From the NCBI GenBank assembly GCA_030628905.1, contig DAOVQB010000088.1, forward strand, positions 1 to 17,496: DNA of 17,496 nt. Reading direction: 5' to 3'. The notes below the pieces were generated by a model. It saw only the letters and a list, made by a program, of their open reading frames with translations. It made no database searches and was not told the DNA's origin. Positions 1 through 6,406 of this stretch are shown here, in pieces (the stretch's first letter is position 1; every line of letters begins with the position of its first letter). This DNA comes from DAOVQB01 sp023128935. GTDB taxonomy: Bacteria; Eisenbacteria; RBG-16-71-46; CAIMUX01; WJJG01. Made by a program: the position numbers and the translations under genes.

Positions 1-138
1 AAGAATAACTTCCCATTTACGCCGGTCCCGAACGCCGGGGACTTCGTTGCGGCTCCTCGGAGTAGTCCCGGCTACGCCTTCGTCGCCGCGCCTCGTCCTC
101 GACGGTGCGGTCCTCGCCGAAAATGGGAAGCTATTCTT
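1..138. repeat. MITE/REPIN-like element with 21-nt imperfect inverted terminal repeats
   Basis: Bases 1-21 are the reverse complement of bases 118-138 with two mismatches (19 of 21 match; core AAGAATA-CTTCCCATTT). The 96-nt interior is GC-rich and holds short repeated pieces (cctcgtcctcgac, gcggtcctcgcc), so the whole could fold into one long hairpin. It encodes no convincing protein and no transposase is nearby, which fits a non-autonomous miniature element or a paired palindromic repeat. The left arm begins exactly at the window edge, so the true left boundary and any target-site duplication cannot be seen. Confidence 0.5.
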
Positions 139-363
139 GCGCGGGCCCTTACACTACACCTGGAGTTTCCGAATAGGAAAGGGTCGCACAGGAGCCAGGG
201 CCTCCGCAACGGCAGTATTGCGCAGATGGGTCACGGCCTGCCATTGCGCCGGGGGCGCGGCTGCGCGCTCAACGGGTTCTGGCCTGGCCGTCCGCCAGGG
301 GCTATGATGCGTCACCTGGATCGGACAATGAGCAAGGAGGGTCTCGCGAAGGAGGGTCCCGCG
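139..363. other. Spacer upstream of the DUF2270 gene
   Basis: No gene or clear promoter is visible. The first bases (gcgcgggccct, 139-149) match 11 nt of the palindrome at 6422-6447. At the end, a 15-nt unit (aaggagggtctcgcg) is present twice in tandem at 334-348 and 349-363 with one mismatch, so the Shine-Dalgarno motif GGAGGG occurs twice. Only the second copy (351-356) lies at a normal distance, 7 nt, from the ATG at 364. The first copy sits too far upstream to serve that ATG. Confidence 0.5.
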
Positions 364-1146
364 ATGGAATCACAGGATCGTGAGCGTCGAACCGGCGCTG
401 AAGCCGGTCTGGTTGATGGACATAGCTCTGCTGGGGTTCCCGGCGCTGGGCAGGAAGATCCTCCAGACGGCTCCCTGGATGAACAGCAATCCTTTACAGG
501 TGGCGACGCCACTGCCATGGCTCACTTCTATCGGGGGGAGATGAATCGCCTCACCATCTGGCGCACACGGATGGATAGCACGACAAACTGGGCCATCATT
601 GCTACGATTGGTATGCTGTCATTGTCCTTTCGGAACCCGAATGCTGATGCGATTTTCATCTTCAACCTGGCTGCGCTCTGGTTCTTGCTCGCTGTTGAGT
701 CAAGACGCTACCGCTTTTATGATGTCTGGCGTTGGCGCGTGCGGATCCTAGAAGCCCATTTCCTCACTCCGATTCTACACAAGAGGATGCGTTCGGTCCG
801 GGGTCCCTGGCGTGAGGATCTGACGGCAGACTTACTCTATCCCATCTTCAAGATCAGCATGCGTGAGGCGATGGGGCGCCGCCTATTGCGCAACTACATC
901 TATCTCTATGGCCTTCTTCTCCTGGCGGCTGGCGCGCACATCACCGGGATTTCCCTGGCGACCAGCTCCTGGTCGCTGTTGACACGGGAGCATATTGCGG
1001 CCTCGATGCAGGAGAACTGGCTTCTGCTGTGCATCATTGTGGCTTCTTATACACCCCTGATTCTCCTTGCACTCTCAGGCTGGCAGCGCCGAAAGATTGC
1101 CGTCGAGTTGCACGATCCGGAGGGCCGGAGATCCTACCGCGTCTGA
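364..1146 (+). CDS. DUF2270 family integral membrane protein
   Basis: A 260-residue protein. The first ~50 residues are charged, Gly/Asp-rich and probably disordered. The stretch from about residue 52 (AHFYRGEMNRLTIWRTRMD, then TTNWA) and the VESRRYRFYDVWRWRVRILE segment (111-130) resemble what I know of the DUF2270 (COG5530) family, whose function is unknown. Four hydrophobic segments are visible, near 76-89, 95-112, 178-198 and 219-238, with the basic Arg-rich region between the second and third probably cytoplasmic. Start chosen at ATG 364 because GGAGGG lies 7 nt upstream. Longer in-frame starts (226, 304, 328) would add low-complexity residues without a comparable binding site. The gene stands alone and converges on the membrane-protein cluster at 1234-4928. 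Family assignment is from remembered sequence character. Confidence 0.85.
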   Translation: MESQDRERRTGAEAGLVDGHSSAGVPGAGQEDPPDGSLDEQQSFTGGDATAMAHFYRGEMNRLTIWRTRMDSTTNWAIIATIGMLSLSFRNPNADAIFIFNLAALWFLLAVESRRYRFYDVWRWRVRILEAHFLTPILHKRMRSVRGPWREDLTADLLYPIFKISMREAMGRRLLRNYIYLYGLLLLAAGAHITGISLATSSWSLLTREHIAASMQENWLLLCIIVASYTPLILLALSGWQRRKIAVELHDPEGRRSYRV

Positions 1147-1154
1147 AAGGGGTG

Positions 1155-1168
1155 GGGCATTTTTGCCC
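1155..1168 (+). terminator. Possible weak terminator hairpin after the DUF2270 gene
   Basis: A 5-bp stem GGGCA/TGCCC around TTTT starts about 8 nt after the DUF2270 stop codon. No downstream T-run follows, so it is a poor match to an intrinsic terminator. It lies between two convergent genes, where a terminator is expected. Confidence 0.25.
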
Positions 1169-1233
1169 TGTTCCGACGTCACTCGAGGGGTATCTGGTAG
1201 AAAGCGCTTCCCCGTGGTCCCGCTTTCCGAGGG

Positions 1234-1881
1234 CTATGAGGTTATGTAACTGAAGAGATCGACGCCATAATCCCGCAGGAAGATCACCCGCTGGACCAGG
1301 AGTGCGACGCGGCCCATCACGGTGAGGCCGAATCCGGCGCCGAACCCGACCATTAGTGTATAGATGCCGATCTTGGAACTGACCCCAAGAATGCCCTTGT
1401 GCTCCTTGGAGAAGAAAAAGTAGCTCAGTGAGCAGAGGATGCCAATGAAGGCGACGGCAAACATGACACCACTGAAGGAGGGCTCGATTGCTCGGATGGT
1501 TCCCTGTATCTGAAACAGAATGGCCGTCTTGATTGCCAACGGGATGAAAACGCCAGTGGAAATTCCAATGTAGAAGGCCAGCGCATAGCGCGCGACAAAA
1601 CCATAGTTCTTTGACATTCGAAACCACATGAGAATTCCGAGGATCGAGGGGAAGATGTAGAACCACTGGGTGCTGAAGTTGTAGAAGATCGGCTCGATAA
1701 CCTTGTCTGTGAAGCTTGTATGATAGAGGAGCATTGTCCAATAGCCTGTGGTCACGCCCACCCAGAGTCGTTCAGTGAACTTGTAGATGACATTGTCTCT
1801 GTAGAGGAAGGAGAAGATCGCCAGGGTGACCAATGCGGCCAGGCTCTGCCAAAGAAGCTCCGTTCCGTTCACTTCAGGCAT
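1234..1881 (-). CDS. Multi-span membrane protein of unknown function, fourth gene of the DUF6754 cluster
   Basis: A 215-residue, strongly hydrophobic protein with about six predicted membrane segments (near residues 10-26, 40-55, 70-87, 97-120, 135-158 and 168-195). Short basic loops such as RMSKNYGFVARY and SKEHKG probably face the cytoplasm. I do not recognise a named family and see no catalytic motif. The ATG at 1881 follows a purine-rich AAGGGG about 9 nt away. It is separated from the preceding cluster gene by 146 nt, a wider gap than elsewhere in the cluster, and a possible promoter lies in that gap. Same strand and similar membrane character suggest it works with the three upstream genes as a membrane subunit. 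A shifted minus-strand frame over 1034-1741 is also open, but this frame has the coherent membrane profile. Confidence 0.8.
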   Translation of the reverse strand: MPEVNGTELLWQSLAALVTLAIFSFLYRDNVIYKFTERLWVGVTTGYWTMLLYHTSFTDKVIEPIFYNFSTQWFYIFPSILGILMWFRMSKNYGFVARYALAFYIGISTGVFIPLAIKTAILFQIQGTIRAIEPSFSGVMFAVAFIGILCSLSYFFFSKEHKGILGVSSKIGIYTLMVGFGAGFGLTVMGRVALLVQRVIFLRDYGVDLFSYITS

Positions 1882-1927
1882 TGTAGCTTACCCCTTCTCT
1901 GTTTCTCTGTTCCAGTCCTGCCTGTCC

Positions 1928-1957
1928 ATTATGCCGGGCGTCTTGCGATGGCCTCAA
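1928..1957 (-). promoter_or_regulatory. Possible sigma-70-like promoter within the membrane cluster
   Basis: On the minus strand TTGAGG (1952-1957) and CATAAT (1928-1933) are separated by 18 nt, matching the -35 and -10 consensus at 4 of 6 and 5 of 6 bases. The -10 box is about 47 nt upstream of the ATG at 1881. This is pattern matching in an organism whose promoters are unknown. Confidence 0.3.
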
Positions 1958-2027
1958 TTCGTCCACTCTCCCGCCAACGACTAACTGATAGCGTACAAGC
2001 GCTAAAAGACCACTACGCACGCGCACC

Positions 2028-2858
2028 TCAAATTCTGTGCGCAGCTGACCGCTTGGCAAAGAACGCAATGTTCGTGACCACGATGAAGATCAGGACGACC
2101 GCATGAGAGGTCGTCTGATACGGAATACCGCGCAGACCTTCGCCATCCTTGATGTCTGACAATTGCTCGTACTCGGCGGCGCCCTTGATTCCGGGGATCA
2201 GGCCGAAGAGCTGTTTGGATTGCAGATAGGGATAGTAGTCAGAGGCCATGACGCCGGTCACGCCCAGTGCCAACGGCACACCATACTTGGCATTGCCGTA
2301 GGTGATCCACATATCGGCCGCGTTGCCACCGCACATGGAGACCACCCCTTCGACGTCGTCGAAGTTGTGAACGCCCTCCATCATGGGAGACTCATCGAGT
2401 GGCACGTTGTAGTAGTCCAGCGGAAAAGGCACGCGGAAATCGGTCCCCATTGCCAAAATGGTGATGGCGGGGTAGGGCTTGTAGCCGAGGAAGACAAAGT
2501 CCTTGCCCGATTCCTTGCCGTATTCGCCCGCAATTCGGGTGATCAGTTGGTTGGCCATGGGCGGCCCGAACTGAGAGAGAGAACTCATGATCAGCCGTCC
2601 GTCCTGCTTGAACACCTGGTGCATGATGGCTTCCGTCATCGGGTGCAGCTCGGCCATGGTTGAAGGATCGTAGTCGAAGGCCAGGAACAACAGCTTGCCA
2701 TCACGGATTTCGCCCACAAAGGAGTGAACGGCTTTGACCTCGGTAGAGGTGGAGACAGAAACGTGCATCTCGAAGATGGCGGGGATGATGACCGCAATGG
2801 CAAGAATCACATAGATCCAGCGCCGGTCGAGGGCCAGAAGCCGATCGTACCAAGCCAT
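2028..2858 (-). CDS. Two-anchor membrane protein with a large extracytoplasmic domain, third gene of the DUF6754 cluster
   Basis: A 276-residue protein with one membrane segment near the N-terminus (about 14-32, preceded by DRR) and one near the C-terminus (about 251-268, followed by KRSAAHR). By the positive-inside rule the ~220-residue domain between them lies outside the cytoplasm. The domain alternates hydrophobic strands and helices (KLLFLAFDYDP 55-65, DGRLIMSSLSQFG 86-98, DFVFLGYKPYPAITILAMG 120-138), suggesting an alpha/beta fold. Striking stretches include PLDYYNVPLDESPMM (146-160) and SDYYPYLQSKQL with the following PGIKGAAEYEQL (206-233). No family name is known to me. The ATG follows GGGAGGAG at about 10 nt, and only 4 nt separate it from the stop of the gene before, so the two are almost certainly translated together. 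Its domain resembles the DUF6754-like domain encoded at 3591-4928. Confidence 0.85.
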   Translation of the reverse strand: MAWYDRLLALDRRWIYVILAIAVIIPAIFEMHVSVSTSTEVKAVHSFVGEIRDGKLLFLAFDYDPSTMAELHPMTEAIMHQVFKQDGRLIMSSLSQFGPPMANQLITRIAGEYGKESGKDFVFLGYKPYPAITILAMGTDFRVPFPLDYYNVPLDESPMMEGVHNFDDVEGVVSMCGGNAADMWITYGNAKYGVPLALGVTGVMASDYYPYLQSKQLFGLIPGIKGAAEYEQLSDIKDGEGLRGIPYQTTSHAVVLIFIVVTNIAFFAKRSAAHRI

Positions 2859-2862
2859 GTGC

Positions 2863-3489
2863 TTAGTCTCCTCCCATGTATGAACGCTCGATGCCGAGCA
2901 GAATCTTCATACTGTAAGTGATGCCGCCCAATGCGACACCGATCAAGATGGCTCGCTTGGCAGCCATGTTGGGGACTTCCAAGATCCAACGAACAAAAGT
3001 GTTGTTCCATGTGGAAACCGGCTCCGGTAGTGGGATCAGCCGCAGCATGATTACAAACGCCGTAATGAGCAGGACCGCAGCAAGTGCGGTCCTTGCCCTG
3101 AATGCCCTGTAGGCCGCACTGGCGATGTAGAAGGCGAGCAGCGAGAAGAGCGTAGCTTGCGCCGGGATTAGGATGTAGTCGAAGAAGCGGGAGCTGAGTG
3201 ACGTTGGGGAATAGAACCAATCTGCCTTCAGTCCCGCGATGATCATAATGACAAAGCCGAAGATCGTGACTATTGAGAACAGGCGTTCATTGGGGTTCCG
3301 GCGAGCTTTGCGGACTGTGGAACTCATGAGGCTGTAGATCCCGATTGGAAGGGCCAGAATGCCAATCACGATGACGAAATCGTTCGCATACTGGAAGAGA
3401 TCCTCTGAGAATTCATGGGGTATCATGAACTGAGCGATCATGGTGAATCCGCAGAGGAAAACCAGAATGAGCGGGATTTGGAGTTTCAT
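2863..3489 (-). CDS. Six-span membrane protein, second gene of the DUF6754 cluster
   Basis: A 208-residue hydrophobic protein with about six membrane segments (near 5-24, 33-55, 70-87, 105-126, 134-151 and 176-196). A basic loop VRKARRNPNERL lies between the second and third, and a conserved-looking LLAFYIASAAYRAFRAR follows. The C-terminal tail is GIERSYMGGD. I believe similar unnamed proteins with a GIERS tail occur in other uncultured phyla, but that is recollection, not a search. Start chosen at ATG 3489 with AGGAAG about 7 nt upstream. A TTG one codon earlier is also in frame but less likely. The gene follows the DUF6754 gene after about 100 nt and is 4 nt from the next gene. Role unknown; probably a core membrane subunit of the cluster. 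Confidence 0.85.
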   Translation of the reverse strand: MKLQIPLILVFLCGFTMIAQFMIPHEFSEDLFQYANDFVIVIGILALPIGIYSLMSSTVRKARRNPNERLFSIVTIFGFVIMIIAGLKADWFYSPTSLSSRFFDYILIPAQATLFSLLAFYIASAAYRAFRARTALAAVLLITAFVIMLRLIPLPEPVSTWNNTFVRWILEVPNMAAKRAILIGVALGGITYSMKILLGIERSYMGGD

Positions 3490-3590
3490 CAAGTGCTTCC
3501 TGTTTTGGGTCTTCTCGTTCCTGCCTTGTTTCTATTTTTTATTGCCAGTTGCCCTACTGCACGCCAGTACGGATCTGGTCTGTGCTGCAT

Positions 3591-4928
3591 CTAGTATGGT
3601 GCGATCAGGCTAGAGATCCATCCCGTTCTAAGGATGGTTGCCTCCAGAAGGCCCAGAGTCGCCAAAATCAGGATGGCTGCCTTGACCATGTCCTGTGCCT
3701 TGAGCGGGCCAACAAGCTTGGGGTCTTGGGATAGATACGCAGATGCCGCATACAACTCCTCGCCGATCAGCGTATAATCAGTGGCTGCGACGAAGAAGGG
3801 GATTTGAGCTACTTGATCAGTTCCCGACATCTGAATCGCGCCGGTTGAAGATCCGGCCTCTGCCAAGAGAAGAGACTCGGCATGGAAAACGCCCATGTAA
3901 AAGTTGGTGGCCGTTTTCTCGCGGATCATGATCCCGTTGACTGCGGCAACGTAGGGGAACTGCATGGCCGATACATAGAAGACATTCTGCGGCTGATAGA
4001 CATCCGGGCGCCCTGCTGCCATGTACGCTTCTTTAACAGTCTCTTGGGCCATGACCAGCATCACCGGGTCATACACGGGGACAAGCAGCGGAGTCTGGTA
4101 CTCGGCCGTTTTCCGCGCCACACGCGCTAGGATGGTGTAGCCGGCCAATGTCGCGATATCTCCGCCAGTTCCGGTTCCGAGGACAAAGAGGATCGGACGC
4201 CCCATCTCCGTAGCGCGGCCGATAGCTTCATCAATGCGGCTCAGGCCGGGGATGGGTCGAATGAAGAGCTTCCCACCCCGCTGGGCGCTGCGGATGAAGT
4301 AGACCATCAGGCCGCCCAGGAGAAGCGTGATGAACAGTACATTGACGCGCTGAGTGTGGAACCAATCGCCTCGTGCAACCCCGACGGCAACAGGCGTGAA
4401 TGCGGAATAGCTTCCATCGTTGGCAAGCGCGCGGACACGGTAGAGCAGCTCTCCGTTCCTGGGGACGAAATTAGGATTGACCCGCTGTCCCAAGGTTGGC
4501 TCGTCGTCGGCATCCACATAATCGGTTTCAGTGCCCGGCACTTGCCCTACCTGGATCCAGCACGACTCAGGGACATCGGCGGTCAGCGGGGGGCCTTCGG
4601 ATGGGGGGCTCCAGGGTAGGCGGAAGATCTCATAGGTGAGCACTCGATCGAAGTGGGGTGATGGTTCCCAGGTAAGCAAGATCCCGTGACCCGAATCGTT
4701 CGGGTTGTCCGTTGCGGTCAACGCACTTGGCGGCGGCAGCAGGGCCTTGAAGCCCAAGCTGCCCCGCTGTGCTGCTGGCTGGTCCTGGGCACTGGCACAG
4801 ATTGCCATGCCTGTTCCCAGCGCTGCAGCTAACACAAGGGCAATAGCAACTCCAGATCGCGATATGGGAAGAATTGGCCAAGGGGAAGGAGTCAGCGGGA
4901 TGGATCGAAGGTGAACCCTGCCTAGCAC
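3591..4928 (-). CDS. Exported FN3-domain membrane protein with DUF6754-type domain, first gene of the cluster
   Basis: A 445-residue protein. Residues 25-47 form a signal peptide with likely cleavage after ASA (45-47). Residues about 62-185 look like a fibronectin type III domain (PPPSALTATDNPNDSGHGILLTWEP is its typical opening). A membrane segment follows at 195-212 with basic residues after it (RSAQR), so residues about 217-412 should be cytoplasmic. A second membrane segment lies at 415-435. The cytoplasmic part (PILFVLGTGTGGDIATLAGY 245-264, PLLVPVYDPVM 280-290, NVFYVSAMQFPYVAAVNGIM 315-334, HAESLLLAEAG 349-359) matches what I recall of DUF6754, a family of unknown function. It appears to start with GTG at 4928, with GGGAG upstream. 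The gene leads a four-gene minus-strand cluster and is divergent from the DUF362 gene. The FN3 part may bind an extracytoplasmic partner such as the two-anchor protein. Confidence 0.8.
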   Translation of the reverse strand: MLGRVHLRSIPLTPSPWPILPISRSGVAIALVLAAALGTGMAICASAQDQPAAQRGSLGFKALLPPPSALTATDNPNDSGHGILLTWEPSPHFDRVLTYEIFRLPWSPPSEGPPLTADVPESCWIQVGQVPGTETDYVDADDEPTLGQRVNPNFVPRNGELLYRVRALANDGSYSAFTPVAVGVARGDWFHTQRVNVLFITLLLGGLMVYFIRSAQRGGKLFIRPIPGLSRIDEAIGRATEMGRPILFVLGTGTGGDIATLAGYTILARVARKTAEYQTPLLVPVYDPVMLVMAQETVKEAYMAAGRPDVYQPQNVFYVSAMQFPYVAAVNGIMIREKTATNFYMGVFHAESLLLAEAGSSTGAIQMSGTDQVAQIPFFVAATDYTLIGEELYAASAYLSQDPKLVGPLKAQDMVKAAILILATLGLLEATILRTGWISSLIAPY

Positions 4929-5311
4929 TGTGCCATCTCCCTACTTGCTTAGCGCCGCCGCCAGGTGCGGGCTGCGCTGGATTCGTTCAGTGACATACTG
5001 GCCCTGCGCACGTCATGTGAGGATGTGACACACGCAAATCAGGAAAGAGTCTAGTCTGCGCGCTGTTCGGGTCACAAGCAGAAAATGCGGTGTCGAAACC
5101 CGGAATCTCGATGCAGCCATCGCCGCATTCATCGGCCTCCATCACGAATTTATGGTAAGATGAGATCACCGTCTGGCATATTCCTATCGAGTTCCGGGGA
5201 CCGAGGTCCGCAGGCGCAAAAGGCAGGGGCTAGGGTTCTAGGTTTCGGACATTCGATCTTGTTGCGGCCTCGTCCTCGACACACAATGGCATGACGGAGA
5301 AGGAGGGAGAG
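4929..5311. other. Divergent intergenic region between the DUF6754 cluster and the DUF362 gene
   Basis: This 383-nt spacer must hold the promoters of both divergent units, but I find no convincing -35/-10 pair. It contains a near-palindrome ggaccgaggtcc (5199-5210). Another stretch near 5267-5279 (cctcgtcctcgac) is identical over 13 nt to the interior of the element at 1-138, possibly a relic. A minus-strand 60-residue frame (4987-5169) lacks a ribosome-binding site and recognisable composition and is not called. Confidence 0.4.
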
Positions 5312-6406
5312 ATGGCCAAGGCAAAGGTTGCGATTCTGCGGACCCGACCCGACACCGTGGTAGAGGACTATCGCCGGCTCTGCGAGCTGGCCGGTATCCG
5401 GCAGGCACTGGATGCTTCAGTGCCCACGATTCTCAAGGACAATATCACGTGGCATTTCGTGTACCCTGGTGTGAACACAACGCCATGGCAGTTGGAGGGA
5501 ACGATCCTCGCTCTCCACGACGCCGGTTTCCGGGACCTGGTTGCCGTTCACAATCATACCGTCGTGACGATTCCAGAGAAAGGCGAGGAGGAACTCAAGT
5601 ACACCCCGATCTATAAGCGTTTCGGTATCCCTGTGCTCTTCAACTTCAAGGATGAGCACATGAAGTGGATTCCTTTCAAGCCCAAGAAACCACTGCTGGC
5701 CTTGCCAAAGCTGTTCGGGGACGATATCAGGATCCCCGACTATTTCGTGGGAAAGAACATCGTCCAACTGCCGACGGTCAAAACGCACTCTTACACGCAG
5801 TACACGGGTGCCATGAAGAACGCATTCGGTGGGCTACTGAATTATAAGCGGCACTATACACACACGTGGATTCACGAAACGCTTGTGGATCTCCTCACCA
5901 TTGGCAAGGAGATCCATCCCGGGATGTTCGCGGTCATGGACGGCACAACCGCTGGGGCGGGACCCGGGCCGCGCACCGTCAAGCCACATGACAAGCATGT
6001 AATCCTGGCATCCGAAGATCAGGTTGCGATCGATGCGATCGCGGCAACAATCATGGGAATGGACTGGTCAAAACTGCCGTGCATCGCGCTGGCTGCCGAG
6101 CGTGGTCTTGGGGTGGGAGATCCAAGGGACATCGAGGTTGTCGGGGACACGGATGCTGCGGACGAGAGATGGAATTTCGACGTGGGCGTGAACCTAGCGA
6201 CTGGTGTGGGCCGGATGCTTTGGTTTGACACGCCGCTCAAACGCATTCAGAATCTCTTCTTTCACACACCAATCGTCAACATCTTTATCTTCGGTTCCGA
6301 GATGTACCACGATCACATCTGGTATCCGATGATCGGGAAGAAGAACGTTGACCGATGGCAAAGGGAATCCCCGTGGGGCAGGCTATTTGCTTCCTATCCA
6401 CGGTAG
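5312..6406 (+). CDS. DUF362 domain-containing protein
   Basis: A 364-residue soluble protein. The block LPTVKTHSYTQYTGAMKN (153-170) followed by AFGG, the block MDGTTAGAGPGPR (209-221) and HVILASEDQVAIDAIAATIMG (229-249) are the hallmarks I associate with DUF362. In other bacteria that domain often accompanies ferredoxin-type iron-sulfur domains. Here no CxxCxxC cluster motif is present, so only the DUF362 core is found, with an added C-terminal ~70 residues containing a hydrophobic stretch (FFHTPIVNIFIFG 316-328). Start chosen at ATG 5312 because AGGAGG lies 5 nt upstream. An ATG seven codons earlier lacks this spacing. The gene is divergent from the DUF6754 cluster, and its end overlaps the convergent sensor gene by 24 nt. 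Function of the family is not established; no pathway can be assigned from neighbours. Confidence 0.85.
   Translation: MAKAKVAILRTRPDTVVEDYRRLCELAGIRQALDASVPTILKDNITWHFVYPGVNTTPWQLEGTILALHDAGFRDLVAVHNHTVVTIPEKGEEELKYTPIYKRFGIPVLFNFKDEHMKWIPFKPKKPLLALPKLFGDDIRIPDYFVGKNIVQLPTVKTHSYTQYTGAMKNAFGGLLNYKRHYTHTWIHETLVDLLTIGKEIHPGMFAVMDGTTAGAGPGPRTVKPHDKHVILASEDQVAIDAIAATIMGMDWSKLPCIALAAERGLGVGDPRDIEVVGDTDAADERWNFDVGVNLATGVGRMLWFDTPLKRIQNLFFHTPIVNIFIFGSEMYHDHIWYPMIGKKNVDRWQRESPWGRLFASYPR

Noticed and set aside
334..363. Start of the DUF2270 gene at ATG 328, before the doubled GGAGGG
   Set aside because: That ATG has no binding site upstream, while ATG 364 has GGAGGG at ideal spacing.
1034..1741. 235-residue minus-strand open frame overlapping the 215-residue membrane gene
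   Set aside because: It lies in another frame of the same strand, is His/Arg/Leu-rich without domain character, and the overlapping frame has a clear membrane-protein profile and start.
2163..2663. 166-residue plus-strand frame opposite the two-anchor membrane gene
   Set aside because: His/Gly/Val-rich composition typical of an antisense shadow; the minus-strand gene has clear anchors, ribosome-binding site and coupling to its neighbour.
3529..3542. T-rich run as an intrinsic terminator within the membrane cluster
   Set aside because: The T-run is on the plus strand, whereas the surrounding genes run on the minus strand, where it reads as A-rich leader; no stem precedes it.
4987..5169. 60-residue Cys-containing minus-strand frame in the divergent spacer
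   Set aside because: No ribosome-binding site, no recognised motif, and it fills a region that should hold promoters.
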